Shown here: in pieces, positions 1 to 8,254 of the stretch
How the letters are laid out: each line of letters opens with the position of its first letter
Numbering within the stretch: the first letter of the stretch is position 1
From: Mediterraneibacter agrestimuris
GTDB lineage: Bacteria > Bacillota > Clostridia > Lachnospirales > Lachnospiraceae
Length of the DNA stretch: 35,814 nt
Assembly: GCF_943193195.1 (NCBI RefSeq)
Contig: NZ_CALPDG010000038.1
Location: forward strand, 1 to 35,814
Reading direction: 5' to 3'
Program-made: the position numbers and the translations under genes
The notes under the pieces: model-generated
Database searches by the model: none
What the model saw: only the letters and a program-made list of their open reading frames with translations
Told to the model about the DNA's origin: nothing

Positions 1-128
1 TATCATCTGCTATTATTGGTTTAATAGCTTAATCCTATTGTGATATCATGCCACTACTAAGTTGTTAACATTGGTTTGTTATCTGCTTTATATATATCAG
101 CATTACTCTGGAAGGAAGACGAAGGATA

Positions 129-2429
129 GTGTTTTACTTTTTGTGGGTGATAGAAACGTTGCTTTGCTATTATGTTGCTTTCTATTACCCGCAGTATGTG
201 GCACAGAATACGCAAGGGCATTATTTTTTCTGCTCTGCATTTTCTGTTATTTTGGTAGGTATACTGACCAGTGTTCTGCTTGTATCGTTAAACCGGTTAT
301 ATGAAAAGGAAAATGAACTTTCCAGGCGGCAGAAGAAAGAGATTGAAGAACTGAACAAGGCAGAGAATAATTTTTTTTCCAGTATGAGCCATGAAATCCG
401 CACACCTATTAATACGATCATTGGGCTGAATGAAATTATCTTGCGTGGAGATATTCCAGAAGATGTTGCTGAGAATGCCAGGAATATCCAGAATGCCAGT
501 AAAATGTTGCTGATATTGATTAATGACATTTTGGATTTGTCCAAAATAAAATCAAAAAAGATGGAAATTGTTAATGTTTCTTATGAAACAGGTACAATGT
601 TTTCTGATATCATCAATATGATTTGGATTAAGACAAAGGAAAAAGGGCTGGAGTTCAGGCTTCATGTGGATTCTTCAATTCCAAGTATGCTTTGCGGTGA
701 TGAAGTGCGTATTAAGCAGATTTTGATTAATCTGTTAAACAATGCTGTAAAATATACCGATGAGGGATCTATTACCTTGTCTGTCCGGTGTGAAAGACTA
801 AACTTAAACCGTGTGCGGATTTGGTTTACTGTCGAGGATACGGGACGGGGGGTTAAAAAAGAAAATATTCCTTATATTTTCAATGCATTTAAACGAGTAG
901 ACGAAGAGAAAAACCGTCATATTGAAGGCACAGGGCTTGGGCTTAGCATAGTACATCAGTTAGTGGAACTGATGGGTGGGGAAATCAGTGTCAATAGTGT
1001 CTATACCAAGGGATCTACCTTTCTCGTAATATTGGAGCAGGATATAGTTGATGATAAAGAACTGGGAGGCTTTACGTTAGATTCACATATAAGATACCGC
1101 GAAGGGGATCAGTACCGGCAGAGTTTTGAAGCACCGAATGCCCATATTTTAGTGGTTGATGACAATGAAATGAACTTGATAGTAGTGAAAAAGCTGCTTG
1201 CTGCGACAAAGATTCAGCTCGATACGGCACTTAGCGGTGCGGAGTGTCTGCAGCGTACCCAGACTCAGTATTATGATGCGATTTTAATGGATCATCTGAT
1301 GCCCGAAATGGATGGAATACAGTGTCTTCATGCGTTGCGGACACAGCCGGGAGGATTGTGCCAGAATGTTCCCGTGCTCGCCCTTACAGCCAATGCAGGA
1401 AGTGATAATCAGCTCCTGTACAGGAAGGAGGGCTTTAGCGGATATCTGGCGAAGCCAGTTAGCGGTGCTCTGCTAGAAGCAGCGGTTTCAAATATTCTGC
1501 CCAGAGAACTGGTTAAATTTAGTGAGGAAGTCAGACAGTCAGAGCTTGATAAGGAAATATTGATTTTTGAACAAGCTCAGAGAACATTCCTTATGGTGAC
1601 AACGGACAGTGTGTGTGATCTTCCTGAATCCCTGAAGAAGAAATTAGGTATTAAGGTGTGTCCTTACTATATTTGTACCGACCAGGGAAGGTTTTTGGAT
1701 GAAGTGGAGATAAAGGCGGATGAACTGTTGTTCTACATGGCAACGGAGAAAGAAGGTTTTTCACAGCCGCCAAGTGTTGCAGATTACGAGAGCTTTTTCG
1801 CTGAGCGGCTGACGGAAGCGCAGAATGTGATTCATATTACGATGGCAAAACATGCCAGCCAGGGATATGATAATGCAGTTGAAGCTGCAAAGTCGTTTGA
1901 AAATGTTACGGTATTAGATTCGGGACATCTTTCCAGCAGTATGGGGCTGATAGTTCTTTATGCAGCTTCCATGGTAGAAAATCATGCATCAAAGAAAGAA
2001 ATTGTTAGAACGGTGAAGTGGCTGAAACATTATGTTTCCTCAGCTTTCATTATTGAAAGTACACATTGGATGTGCCAGGCAGGGAGGATATCGAAGAGGA
2101 TACAGATAATTTGTGATGCACTTTTGCTGCATCCGATTATTGTCCTTAGAAATAGCCGGATGGTTGTGGGCGGAATAGGAATGGGGAATTTTTCCCATGT
2201 GGCAAAAAGCTATATCCGTAAAGTGCTAATCAACAAAGGGAACATTGACCGCCGTATTTTGTTTATTACATATTCTGGAATGGATGTACAGAAGGTTCAA
2301 TATATCCGGGATATGGTACAACAGTATTGCCCGTTTGAACATATTTATATACAGAAAGCATCCTCATCTATCGCCAGCAACTGTGGTCCGGGATCTTTTG
2401 GACTGTTGTTTATGAAAAAAATAAGGTGA
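129..2429 (+). CDS. Hybrid histidine kinase-receiver fused to a DegV domain
   Basis: The protein has 766 residues. Hydrophobic segments at about 2-22 and 32-54 form a membrane anchor. A HisKA domain follows with phosphoacceptor His88 in SHEIRTP, then a HATPase domain (Asn boxes near 201-205, DTGRG at 237-241, GTGLGLS at 267-273) and a receiver domain (acid pair 344-345, phosphoacceptor Asp388, Lys442). From about 487 to the end the sequence is DegV-like: TTDSVCDLP at the start and GPGSFGLLF at the end. DegV/FakB proteins bind fatty acids, so the fusion may couple phosphorelay to lipid binding; this is inference. The GTG start at 129 has GAAGG just upstream. The frame stays open back to base 69 and reads as further hydrophobic residues, with stops before that, so the amino end may be shortened or decayed. 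No Hpt domain is visible. Confidence 0.85.
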   Translation: MFYFLWVIETLLCYYVAFYYPQYVAQNTQGHYFFCSAFSVILVGILTSVLLVSLNRLYEKENELSRRQKKEIEELNKAENNFFSSMSHEIRTPINTIIGLNEIILRGDIPEDVAENARNIQNASKMLLILINDILDLSKIKSKKMEIVNVSYETGTMFSDIINMIWIKTKEKGLEFRLHVDSSIPSMLCGDEVRIKQILINLLNNAVKYTDEGSITLSVRCERLNLNRVRIWFTVEDTGRGVKKENIPYIFNAFKRVDEEKNRHIEGTGLGLSIVHQLVELMGGEISVNSVYTKGSTFLVILEQDIVDDKELGGFTLDSHIRYREGDQYRQSFEAPNAHILVVDDNEMNLIVVKKLLAATKIQLDTALSGAECLQRTQTQYYDAILMDHLMPEMDGIQCLHALRTQPGGLCQNVPVLALTANAGSDNQLLYRKEGFSGYLAKPVSGALLEAAVSNILPRELVKFSEEVRQSELDKEILIFEQAQRTFLMVTTDSVCDLPESLKKKLGIKVCPYYICTDQGRFLDEVEIKADELLFYMATEKEGFSQPPSVADYESFFAERLTEAQNVIHITMAKHASQGYDNAVEAAKSFENVTVLDSGHLSSSMGLIVLYAASMVENHASKKEIVRTVKWLKHYVSSAFIIESTHWMCQAGRISKRIQIICDALLLHPIIVLRNSRMVVGGIGMGNFSHVAKSYIRKVLINKGNIDRRILFITYSGMDVQKVQYIRDMVQQYCPFEHIYIQKASSSIASNCGPGSFGLLFMKKIR

Positions 2430-2549
2430 TGTTTTCTAATATGGCGGGGCTTATCGAATAGTCCTTAAACATTGATGTCAAAAAACAGCGAGTGTTTGCA
2501 TAGTAAGAGTATTTAAAAATACTAAGAAAAGATTCTATGTTTCAAAAGG

Positions 2550-2595
2550 AAAAGTCATAGACTCCGAAAACGGGGAACTATGACTTTTCTTTTTT
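2550..2595 (+). terminator. Intrinsic terminator after the kinase gene
   Basis: A perfect 11-bp stem pairs AAAAGTCATAG (2550-2560) with CTATGACTTTT (2578-2588). It is followed by CTTTTTT. It lies about 120 bases past the kinase stop codon. Confidence 0.85.
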
Positions 2596-2610
2596 ATCAT
2601 TATAGAAGGA

Positions 2611-2748
2611 TTAGAGATAATGTAGTGTAAGCGAAAAACGCTTGCTGCAAGGCTCCGGAATCCTTGTATAGATCAAGTCAGACAGAATTGCGTTGATATC
2701 ATACTTGAATTTATATTTCTGTTTTAACTTCCGGCAGAATTTATTCAT
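2611..2748 (-). pseudogene. Fragment of an IS1634-type transposase
   Basis: A 45-codon minus-strand frame includes KYKFKYDINAILSDLIYTRI followed by PEPCSKR. From memory, this matches the N-terminal part of IS1634-family (DDE) transposases, where a KYKFEYDLNSIL-type segment leads into LIYTRIL-PSSK. Only this short piece survives. No ribosome site precedes the ATG at 2748, and no inverted repeats or catalytic residues are seen nearby. It is best read as a relic of an old insertion between the kinase gene and the J-like gene. A family search is needed to confirm it. Confidence 0.5.
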
Positions 2749-2803
2749 TTGCAGCTGAATAGTTCTACACTATTTTTAGTGATTTATTGTTTTCATGGAT
2801 AAA

Positions 2804-2832
2804 TTGATATAAAGAAATTTCCGTGCTATACT
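2804..2832 (+). promoter_or_regulatory. Sigma-A promoter for the J-like membrane protein
   Basis: TTGATA (2804-2809), a 17-base spacer and TATACT (2827-2832). Transcription would start near 2839 and leave an untranslated leader of about 155 bases before the ATG at 2996. The rest of the 2430-2995 gap holds the terminator and the transposase fragment. Confidence 0.6.
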
Positions 2833-2995
2833 GTCCTGTTTTTTATGTAATGATATTGTACGGAGTGTTTGAATCAAAAGGAAAAGTAATATATAATTAT
2901 CGTATGATGGAGTAAGAAATATTTTGATGATGATGTAAATACTGGTAACACGGAAATGATGGGGAAGATGAGGAAGTGCAGGAGGAATATGGAAC

Positions 2996-4909
2996 ATGGC
3001 AAGATGGGCGTTTGATTTTTTAGGGATTGAAGCAACAAAAGATAAAAAAGCAATAAAGAAAGCTTATGCGGTACAGATAAAAAAATACCTTCAGGAGGAA
3101 CAGCCGGCGCAGTGGGCGAAAACCCATGAAGCCTATGAAGCGGCGATGAAATATGCAGAGTCAGATGATACAGCGACAAATATTCGGAAGGATGCAAGTT
3201 ATGATGGTATATCTCAACAGACTCAAAGTCAGCGGCATCAGCAAAAGAATGAACATGAAAAGGAATTATCTTATAGAATGTATGAGTTGATGCGTATGAA
3301 AAATAAAAACGCATATGCAGAATGGTCAAAGTTCTTCTCTACAGAATTTCTGCCGAATGAGAGCATAGAGTCTATGAGGACTTTATTGGAAATTGCTCGC
3401 GCGTATCCGCTTCAGAGTAATGTGGCATATCTGATTATTGAGACAATGACAAAACGCACGCAGTATTATCAGACTGCTATGGAGCTGGATAAAGCTTCAT
3501 TGGCAGCAGATATTGTAAAGGCAGCGCAGGAACAGCTTCCGAAGCAGTACAGTGAAACCAGAAGACATACGGTTAGAAAAAGAAGGATTTTTCCGGTAGT
3601 GATCGGCATTGCAGGACTGATTGCTGCAAGTCTTCTTGGTGTGGGAATTATGATGGGAAAATCAAATTCTCTTGCCAAAGATGCAAGAATTCAGGCAACG
3701 GTATATCTAAATGAGAAGTATGAGGGAATCGGATATACAGAACTGGATTTGAAAGCAGAAAAGGAAAATGTGTTTGGAAATAGAGCAGATAAGGTTGTTG
3801 TTTACAGGATCATTGAGGATGAGTCTTATGCGACAATTGCCTATGGGTTGACCCCAAAAGGAGAAAAGGAGTTTCTGTTTTTTGATAATATACAGGAAAA
3901 GGAAATTCGGAAAGCATTTCAGGAAAGACTTAATGAACTGACGGGACGTCCGGAGGGAAGATTATACTGGAATTCAGATACGGGTTATGATATTGGCGAA
4001 ATCAGGGACGGTTTTTTCCATACTAGTTTTGGGGGCGATTTTGATGCATTTATGGAGAAGGAAGATCAAATCAGGATGCAGGCTCCAGGGACTACGGTCA
4101 TGAGATTACGGAGAGGTTCATCAGCCCGAAATGGGAATTGTGATTACTATCTTCCAGATCCCGTGATTAAGACAATGGAGCAGCGCTTTCAGATGCAGGA
4201 AGTTGCTGAAGATGCAGAATTACAGACTGTTTTAGAGGCATGTGGGGAGGACTATGGGATTCAGCTCAGGGGAATTGTGCTTCCGAGTATGTATTTTGAA
4301 TCAAAAATGAAACAAGCTGACTGGAGTAATGATTCTATTTATGTAAAAGAGAATTTCTATGGCGCAGCAGATATGCACCCGACAGTTCCGTTTTTGCTTA
4401 TGACGGCATGGCATGTAAGTGTACCATCTGAAGATAAAGAGCTTTTGGGTATACAAAATGGCATTTATGGAAAAAATCCAGTTCTGATGGCAGAAGGAAT
4501 TTATGGTGCGGAGAACAGCAATAGCCAGTATGTGGGAGATCAGTTAAAAACAGATATGACAGGAAGTATTGTGGAAACAGAAGTTCCGGAATCTCTGGAC
4601 TTGACAAAAGCCCAGAGACAAAAGGCAATCAGCTTTCAGATGAAACCGGGAATTATACCGGAGACAGAGTACTGTCTGGCAATTGACAAGTCAGTATATG
4701 GTATTACAGACAGTGGATATCGCGTGATACAGACGGAAAAAGATGAAGATGGAGATTATAACCGCGAAATGTATCTGGAGCCTTATGATGATCAAAGAGC
4801 GGATGTGGGGTATGGAGATGCAATGGACGGAGAGGGATATCTGTTCGTTTTGTATGAAAGATTCTGGGAACATGAAGAACCGACAGTGATTACTATTGTG
4901 AACCCGTAA
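2996..4909 (+). CDS. Membrane-anchored J-domain-like protein lacking HPD
   Basis: The protein has 637 residues. Residues 4-55 look like a J domain (FDFLGIEATKDKKAIKKAYA, then an EAYEAA helix). The loop that should carry HPD reads LQE at 32-34, so DnaK ATPase stimulation by the usual route is unlikely. A polar linker (60-195) is followed by one membrane segment at about 199-221 and a roughly 415-residue extracytoplasmic region I cannot assign. The start is set by GGAGG at 2981-2985, ten bases before the ATG. It is flanked by unrelated genes and has its own promoter. The function is unknown; a membrane assembly or scaffold role is only a guess. Confidence 0.7.
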   Translation: MARWAFDFLGIEATKDKKAIKKAYAVQIKKYLQEEQPAQWAKTHEAYEAAMKYAESDDTATNIRKDASYDGISQQTQSQRHQQKNEHEKELSYRMYELMRMKNKNAYAEWSKFFSTEFLPNESIESMRTLLEIARAYPLQSNVAYLIIETMTKRTQYYQTAMELDKASLAADIVKAAQEQLPKQYSETRRHTVRKRRIFPVVIGIAGLIAASLLGVGIMMGKSNSLAKDARIQATVYLNEKYEGIGYTELDLKAEKENVFGNRADKVVVYRIIEDESYATIAYGLTPKGEKEFLFFDNIQEKEIRKAFQERLNELTGRPEGRLYWNSDTGYDIGEIRDGFFHTSFGGDFDAFMEKEDQIRMQAPGTTVMRLRRGSSARNGNCDYYLPDPVIKTMEQRFQMQEVAEDAELQTVLEACGEDYGIQLRGIVLPSMYFESKMKQADWSNDSIYVKENFYGAADMHPTVPFLLMTAWHVSVPSEDKELLGIQNGIYGKNPVLMAEGIYGAENSNSQYVGDQLKTDMTGSIVETEVPESLDLTKAQRQKAISFQMKPGIIPETEYCLAIDKSVYGITDSGYRVIQTEKDEDGDYNREMYLEPYDDQRADVGYGDAMDGEGYLFVLYERFWEHEEPTVITIVNP

Positions 4910-5003
4910 TCAATCTCTTATTTAACATACAAAAGAGCAACATCTTAAAATATAGATGTATTAACAAAAATTTAATTAAAAAATGTATTGCTGGAGGAAA
5001 ACT

Positions 5004-5486
5004 ATGAGTATAAAAATAGTTCCTGCTTATGAACAAAAGGAAGATGTAAGTGTATTGTTTTCTGAATATACAAAAATGCTAATTGAAAATGATGAGTCAT
5101 TCAAAAAGTATCTTGATATTCAAAATTATGATAAGGAAATTAATCATTTAGAAATGAAATATGGTATGCCGGACGGTAGATTATATTTGATTTATTGTGA
5201 TGAAAAATTAGCAGGCTGCATAGGTCTGAGGAAGATTGACGATCAGAATTGTGAAATGAAACGCTTATATATAAGACCAGAATTTAGAGGCAAAAAATTA
5301 AGCAGTATTTTGGTAGAAAAGGTAATAGAGGATGCCAAAAAAATTGGATATTCTTATATGTTATTAGATACACTTCCTTTTCTGCAAAGTGCGGTACATA
5401 TTTATAAGAAATTTGGTTTTTATGAAATAGAAAGTTACAATAATAGTCCAATGGATACTTCTATTTATATGAAACTTGATTTATAA
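5004..5486 (+). CDS. GNAT-family N-acetyltransferase
   Basis: The protein has 160 residues. The GNAT core is clear: strand 83-91 (CEMKRLYIR) leads into the acetyl-CoA pyrophosphate loop RPEFRGKKLS (91-100), and the closing motif is HIYKKFGFYEI (132-142). The substrate cannot be told. The ATG at 5004 is chosen over an in-frame upstream ATG at 4983 because GGAGG at 4993-4997 is correctly spaced for it. The gene and its flanks are visibly richer in A+T than their neighbours, which could mean recent acquisition. It stands alone, with no partner gene. Confidence 0.85.
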   Translation: MSIKIVPAYEQKEDVSVLFSEYTKMLIENDESFKKYLDIQNYDKEINHLEMKYGMPDGRLYLIYCDEKLAGCIGLRKIDDQNCEMKRLYIRPEFRGKKLSSILVEKVIEDAKKIGYSYMLLDTLPFLQSAVHIYKKFGFYEIESYNNSPMDTSIYMKLDL

Positions 5487-5671
5487 AATTAAATTTGCCG
5501 GTACAACAAAAAAGTGAAGGGACAAGATGCTATCATTATAATTAGTTTTGTATTGGGATTTTATTAAAAATAGTTTAAAAACATAATTATCCATGTTATG
5601 CTAATAACAATAGCAAGTGATAGTATATTGTTCGGCAAAGGAATCAGAACATATGCAGCAAAAAGAGATAG

Positions 5672-6127
5672 ATGGTAACAGAGATAATAGAAAGGATCAA
5701 GAAGATTATGGTTGATTTGCGGGACAAGCAGTATTGCCCGGATCTGGAGGAAATAGAAGACTATGTTCAGAATTCGGTTTTTCACACATTTTGTGAGGAG
5801 ATAAAAGACACATACAAATGTAATGAAATGATAGAGTTCAGCGCATGCAGTATGGAACCAGGATGGAACGTCAAGTTCAAAAAAGCAGGGAGATCATTAT
5901 GTACGATTTATCCGAGGGAACTTTATTTTACGGTTATGGTTGTGGTAGGAAGAAAAGAGAAAGAGGTGGTTGAAGAGTTGCTGCCCCAATGCACGTCTGA
6001 ATTACAAACGATTTATCATGCGACAAAGGAAGGCAACGGACAGAGATGGCTGATGATTGATCTGGAAGATGAAGGTGGTTTGTATAAAGATGTGATGAAT
6101 TTGATTCAGATCCGGCGTCATTCATAA
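5672..6127 (+). CDS. DUF3788 family protein
   Basis: The protein has 151 residues. The block CSMEPGWNVKFKKAGRSLCT (59-78) followed by a hydrophobic strand (84-92) is the hallmark of DUF3788, a family of about 140 residues with no known function. The length fits the whole family. A stop codon sits immediately before the ATG, so this is the only in-frame start; its ribosome site (AAAGAGAT) is weak. The stop lies 46 bases before apbE, so the two could share a transcript, but no functional link is known. Confidence 0.7.
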   Translation: MVTEIIERIKKIMVDLRDKQYCPDLEEIEDYVQNSVFHTFCEEIKDTYKCNEMIEFSACSMEPGWNVKFKKAGRSLCTIYPRELYFTVMVVVGRKEKEVVEELLPQCTSELQTIYHATKEGNGQRWLMIDLEDEGGLYKDVMNLIQIRRHS

Positions 6128-6173
6128 TGGAACCACAGGAAGAATTTAAAGAACAGGAGAAGCGATAGTTATA

Positions 6174-7208
6174 GTGAAGAATCGGAATATTTTGATTGGA
6201 CTTGCATTTATCCTGATACTTGCATTTTTTATGTTGTTTTATATGGGGAGGCAGCCGGATGCAGTGGGGGGATCAGATGAAGCTATCAGTGTCAGTGGAT
6301 TTAAGCTGAACACAGCAGTGAAAATTACAGTGTATGACTCACAGGATGAAGAAATGCTGCAGGAAGCTCTGAAACTTTGTGATAAATATGAGAGGATATT
6401 CAGCAGGACACGGGAAGACAGCGAACTATATCAATTGAATCATGGCACGCTGCCGAAGGCGGATGGCTGGTATATGCTTTCAGATGAGTTGGCAGACTTG
6501 ATCGAAAAGGGACTTTACTATAGTGAATTGTCGGAAGGAACATTTGATATTACGATCGAACCACTTTCATCACTCTGGGATTTTACTTCAGAGGAAAAGA
6601 TTGTGCCGGATGAACAAGCGTTGGAAGAGGTGCAAAAGCTGGTCGGGTATGAAAAAGTAGAATTGCAGGGGAATCGGTTCCGGTTTGCAGAAGAAGGCAT
6701 GGGACTGGAACTGGGAGCCATTGCCAAGGGATATATTGCGGACAGGATTAAGGAATTTCTCGTTTCAAAGGGTGTGGAAAGTGCGATTATCGATTTGGGC
6801 GGCAATGTTCTGTGTGTGGGAAAACGAACGGATGGCGGACCCTTCCGTGTGGGAATACAGAAACCCTTTGCAAAGCGCAGTGAGACTGTGGAGACTACAG
6901 AGATTATTGATCGGTCAGTTGTGTCTTCAGGAGTCTATGAGAGGTATTTTGAAAAAGATGATCAATTTTATCATCATATTTTGAATCCTAAGGATGGATA
7001 TCCTTATGATAACGGAATTACGTCGGTTACAATTATTTCGGAATATTCGGTGGATGGAGACGCTCTTAGTACAAGCTGTTTTGCACTTGGATTGGAAAAG
7101 GGGATGGAATTGATCGATAGTCTGCAGGACGTGCGTGCGGTATTTATCACTGAAAATGGAGAGATACATTTTAGTGATAAATTTAGAGAAGAGAAAACTG
7201 GAAAATGA
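6174..7208 (+). CDS. apbE: FAD:protein FMN transferase (ApbE)
   Basis: ApbE uses FAD to attach FMN covalently to Thr in DxxSGAT-type motifs of extracytoplasmic flavoproteins such as RnfG/NqrC and RnfD/NqrB. The 344-residue protein has an N-terminal membrane anchor or signal (about 5-24). Conserved blocks follow: GAIAKGYIAD (181-190), IDLGGNVLCVG (206-216), HHILNPKDGYP (267-277) and the Mg-binding DGDALSTSCFALG (294-306). There is no lipobox Cys, so it is probably anchored by the helix. The start is GTG at 6174, with AGGAGA thirteen bases away, a rather long spacing. It faces the rnf-like operon convergently, and two proteins there carry the target motif, so it is probably their maturase. Confidence 0.93.
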   Translation: MKNRNILIGLAFILILAFFMLFYMGRQPDAVGGSDEAISVSGFKLNTAVKITVYDSQDEEMLQEALKLCDKYERIFSRTREDSELYQLNHGTLPKADGWYMLSDELADLIEKGLYYSELSEGTFDITIEPLSSLWDFTSEEKIVPDEQALEEVQKLVGYEKVELQGNRFRFAEEGMGLELGAIAKGYIADRIKEFLVSKGVESAIIDLGGNVLCVGKRTDGGPFRVGIQKPFAKRSETVETTEIIDRSVVSSGVYERYFEKDDQFYHHILNPKDGYPYDNGITSVTIISEYSVDGDALSTSCFALGLEKGMELIDSLQDVRAVFITENGEIHFSDKFREEKTGK

Positions 7209-7229
7209 TGTTTTCTATAGTATAAAGCA

Positions 7230-7269
7230 AGGGTGAAAGGCTTAAAAATATGCTTTTCACCCTGTTTTT
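7230..7269 (+). terminator. Terminator after apbE
   Basis: A 12-bp stem (AGGGTGAAAGGC at 7230-7241 with GCTTTTCACCCT at 7252-7263, one G-U pair) is followed by GTTTTT. It lies between the convergent apbE and rnfE-like genes. Confidence 0.85.
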
Positions 7270-7316
7270 AGATATATTTCTGTGTGATTTACAAAATTAT
7301 ATGATTCAAAGAGATG

Positions 7317-8093
7317 TTAATATATGCTTAGAATCATATAAATGAATCCAGCTGCCAGCATGTCGGTCGGAAGTCCACGGTAAGCCTTTCCAGGCTGTGA
7401 GAATTTCAATGTTTGTTTTACAGACAGGAACAAAGTGATCGGAACGAGGATCGTCCAGAGAATTCCGAGATACTCTGTGAGCCCTGTCAGGCTGGCAATC
7501 GTAAACGGACGTATCAGAATGGCTGCAGGAACGACAACCAAAAGGCTGTTCTGCCCACGGCAGCACTTTTTCAGGATACCGTTTGTAAAAGCGAGTACCA
7601 GACCCGCTGTGAGGAATGCAAATGTACTTCCAAGGAAAGCTTTGGATTGAATGGAACTATGCAGGACCATGTTTCCAAATATTGTACCGCTTCCCATAAA
7701 TTCGCGGATAATAGACAGAAGAATCCAGAATCCCCATGCAATCGCCGCTTCAAAAAGCATTTCCCCGTAATCTGCTTCTATGCCGTCATTCAAAGTATGG
7801 CGTGCGCAGAGAAGACCAACTACAAAGGTAATCATCCACATTTCAGTTGTAAGGGCTGTCCCAAGGTAAGCAAATCCAACCAGAAATGTGGAGGCACAGA
7901 GGGAAGCAGTGGCAATATATACGCAGAGCTTTAAACTCCATGCAGGAAGGTCTTCATCCAAAAGATTTTTCAAAAATTCTGCGAAAACAGCTGATAAAAC
8001 CACCATGATTCCAGCGGCAAAGGCTTCCTTCATACCTGAGGAAAACAAGATGATTCCAAGGGTAAAGGCTTCAGCCGGATATCTTAATTTCAT
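7317..8093 (-). CDS. RnfE/NqrD-like membrane subunit with RnfA-like tail
   Basis: The protein has 258 residues and about seven hydrophobic segments. The signature REFMGSGTIFG (130-140) matches the RnfE/NqrD motif RE-x-x-G-x-GT-x-FG. After the point where RnfE normally ends, about 80 more residues close with PGKAYRGLPTDMLAAG (234-249), which resembles the C-terminus of RnfA/NqrE. The Cys of LGLCP and NC that ligate the intramembrane FeS cluster in RnfA/RnfE are not in their usual places: LGIIL at 12-16, and the nearest Cys is Cys96 in LLCAR. GGAGG precedes the ATG. It is the last gene of the operon, 139 bases after rnfG across two palindromes. It could be a divergent RnfE or a merged E/A subunit. 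Confidence 0.7.
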   Translation of the reverse strand: MKLRYPAEAFTLGIILFSSGMKEAFAAGIMVVLSAVFAEFLKNLLDEDLPAWSLKLCVYIATASLCASTFLVGFAYLGTALTTEMWMITFVVGLLCARHTLNDGIEADYGEMLFEAAIAWGFWILLSIIREFMGSGTIFGNMVLHSSIQSKAFLGSTFAFLTAGLVLAFTNGILKKCCRGQNSLLVVVPAAILIRPFTIASLTGLTEYLGILWTILVPITLFLSVKQTLKFSQPGKAYRGLPTDMLAAGFIYMILSIY

Positions 8094-8133
8094 ATCGAAT
8101 CCTCCATTCTTATATTACAGTTGTAACAATTCA

Positions 8134-8165
8134 GTAACAGTGCAGCCGAAAGGCTGAACTGTTAC
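8134..8165. repeat. 32-bp palindromic repeat, copy A
   Basis: Arms GTAACAGTGCAGCC and GGCTGAACTGTTAC pair around a GAAA loop with one mismatch. The same palindrome recurs at 17645-17676 and as the right end of the element at 24696-24838. Here it lies between rnfG and the rnfE-like gene. The 8-base flanks match at only five positions. Confidence 0.8.
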
Positions 8166-8196
8166 CAAATTCTCGCTTATGGCAAAATGTCTTATA

Positions 8197-8254
8197 CAAA
8201 TCTACAAAAACGTCTTATTGTAAGCAAGCTTATCAATTCGTTTTTGTAGATTTG
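8197..8254. repeat. 16-bp perfect inverted repeat across the rnfG stop
   Basis: CAAATCTACAAAAACG (8197-8212) and CGTTTTTGTAGATTTG (8239-8254) are exact inverted copies 26 bases apart, with the rnfG stop codon in the loop. No T-run follows on the minus strand, so it is more likely an mRNA-stabilising or processing hairpin than a terminator. Confidence 0.8.

Noticed and set aside
62-304. Open frame overlapping the kinase start
   Set aside because: It lies in another frame inside the kinase gene's membrane region, has no ribosome site, and shows no recognisable domain.
7413-7934. Long plus-strand frame opposite the rnfE-like gene
   Set aside because: It is antisense to a clear membrane protein family and has no ribosome site or family resemblance.
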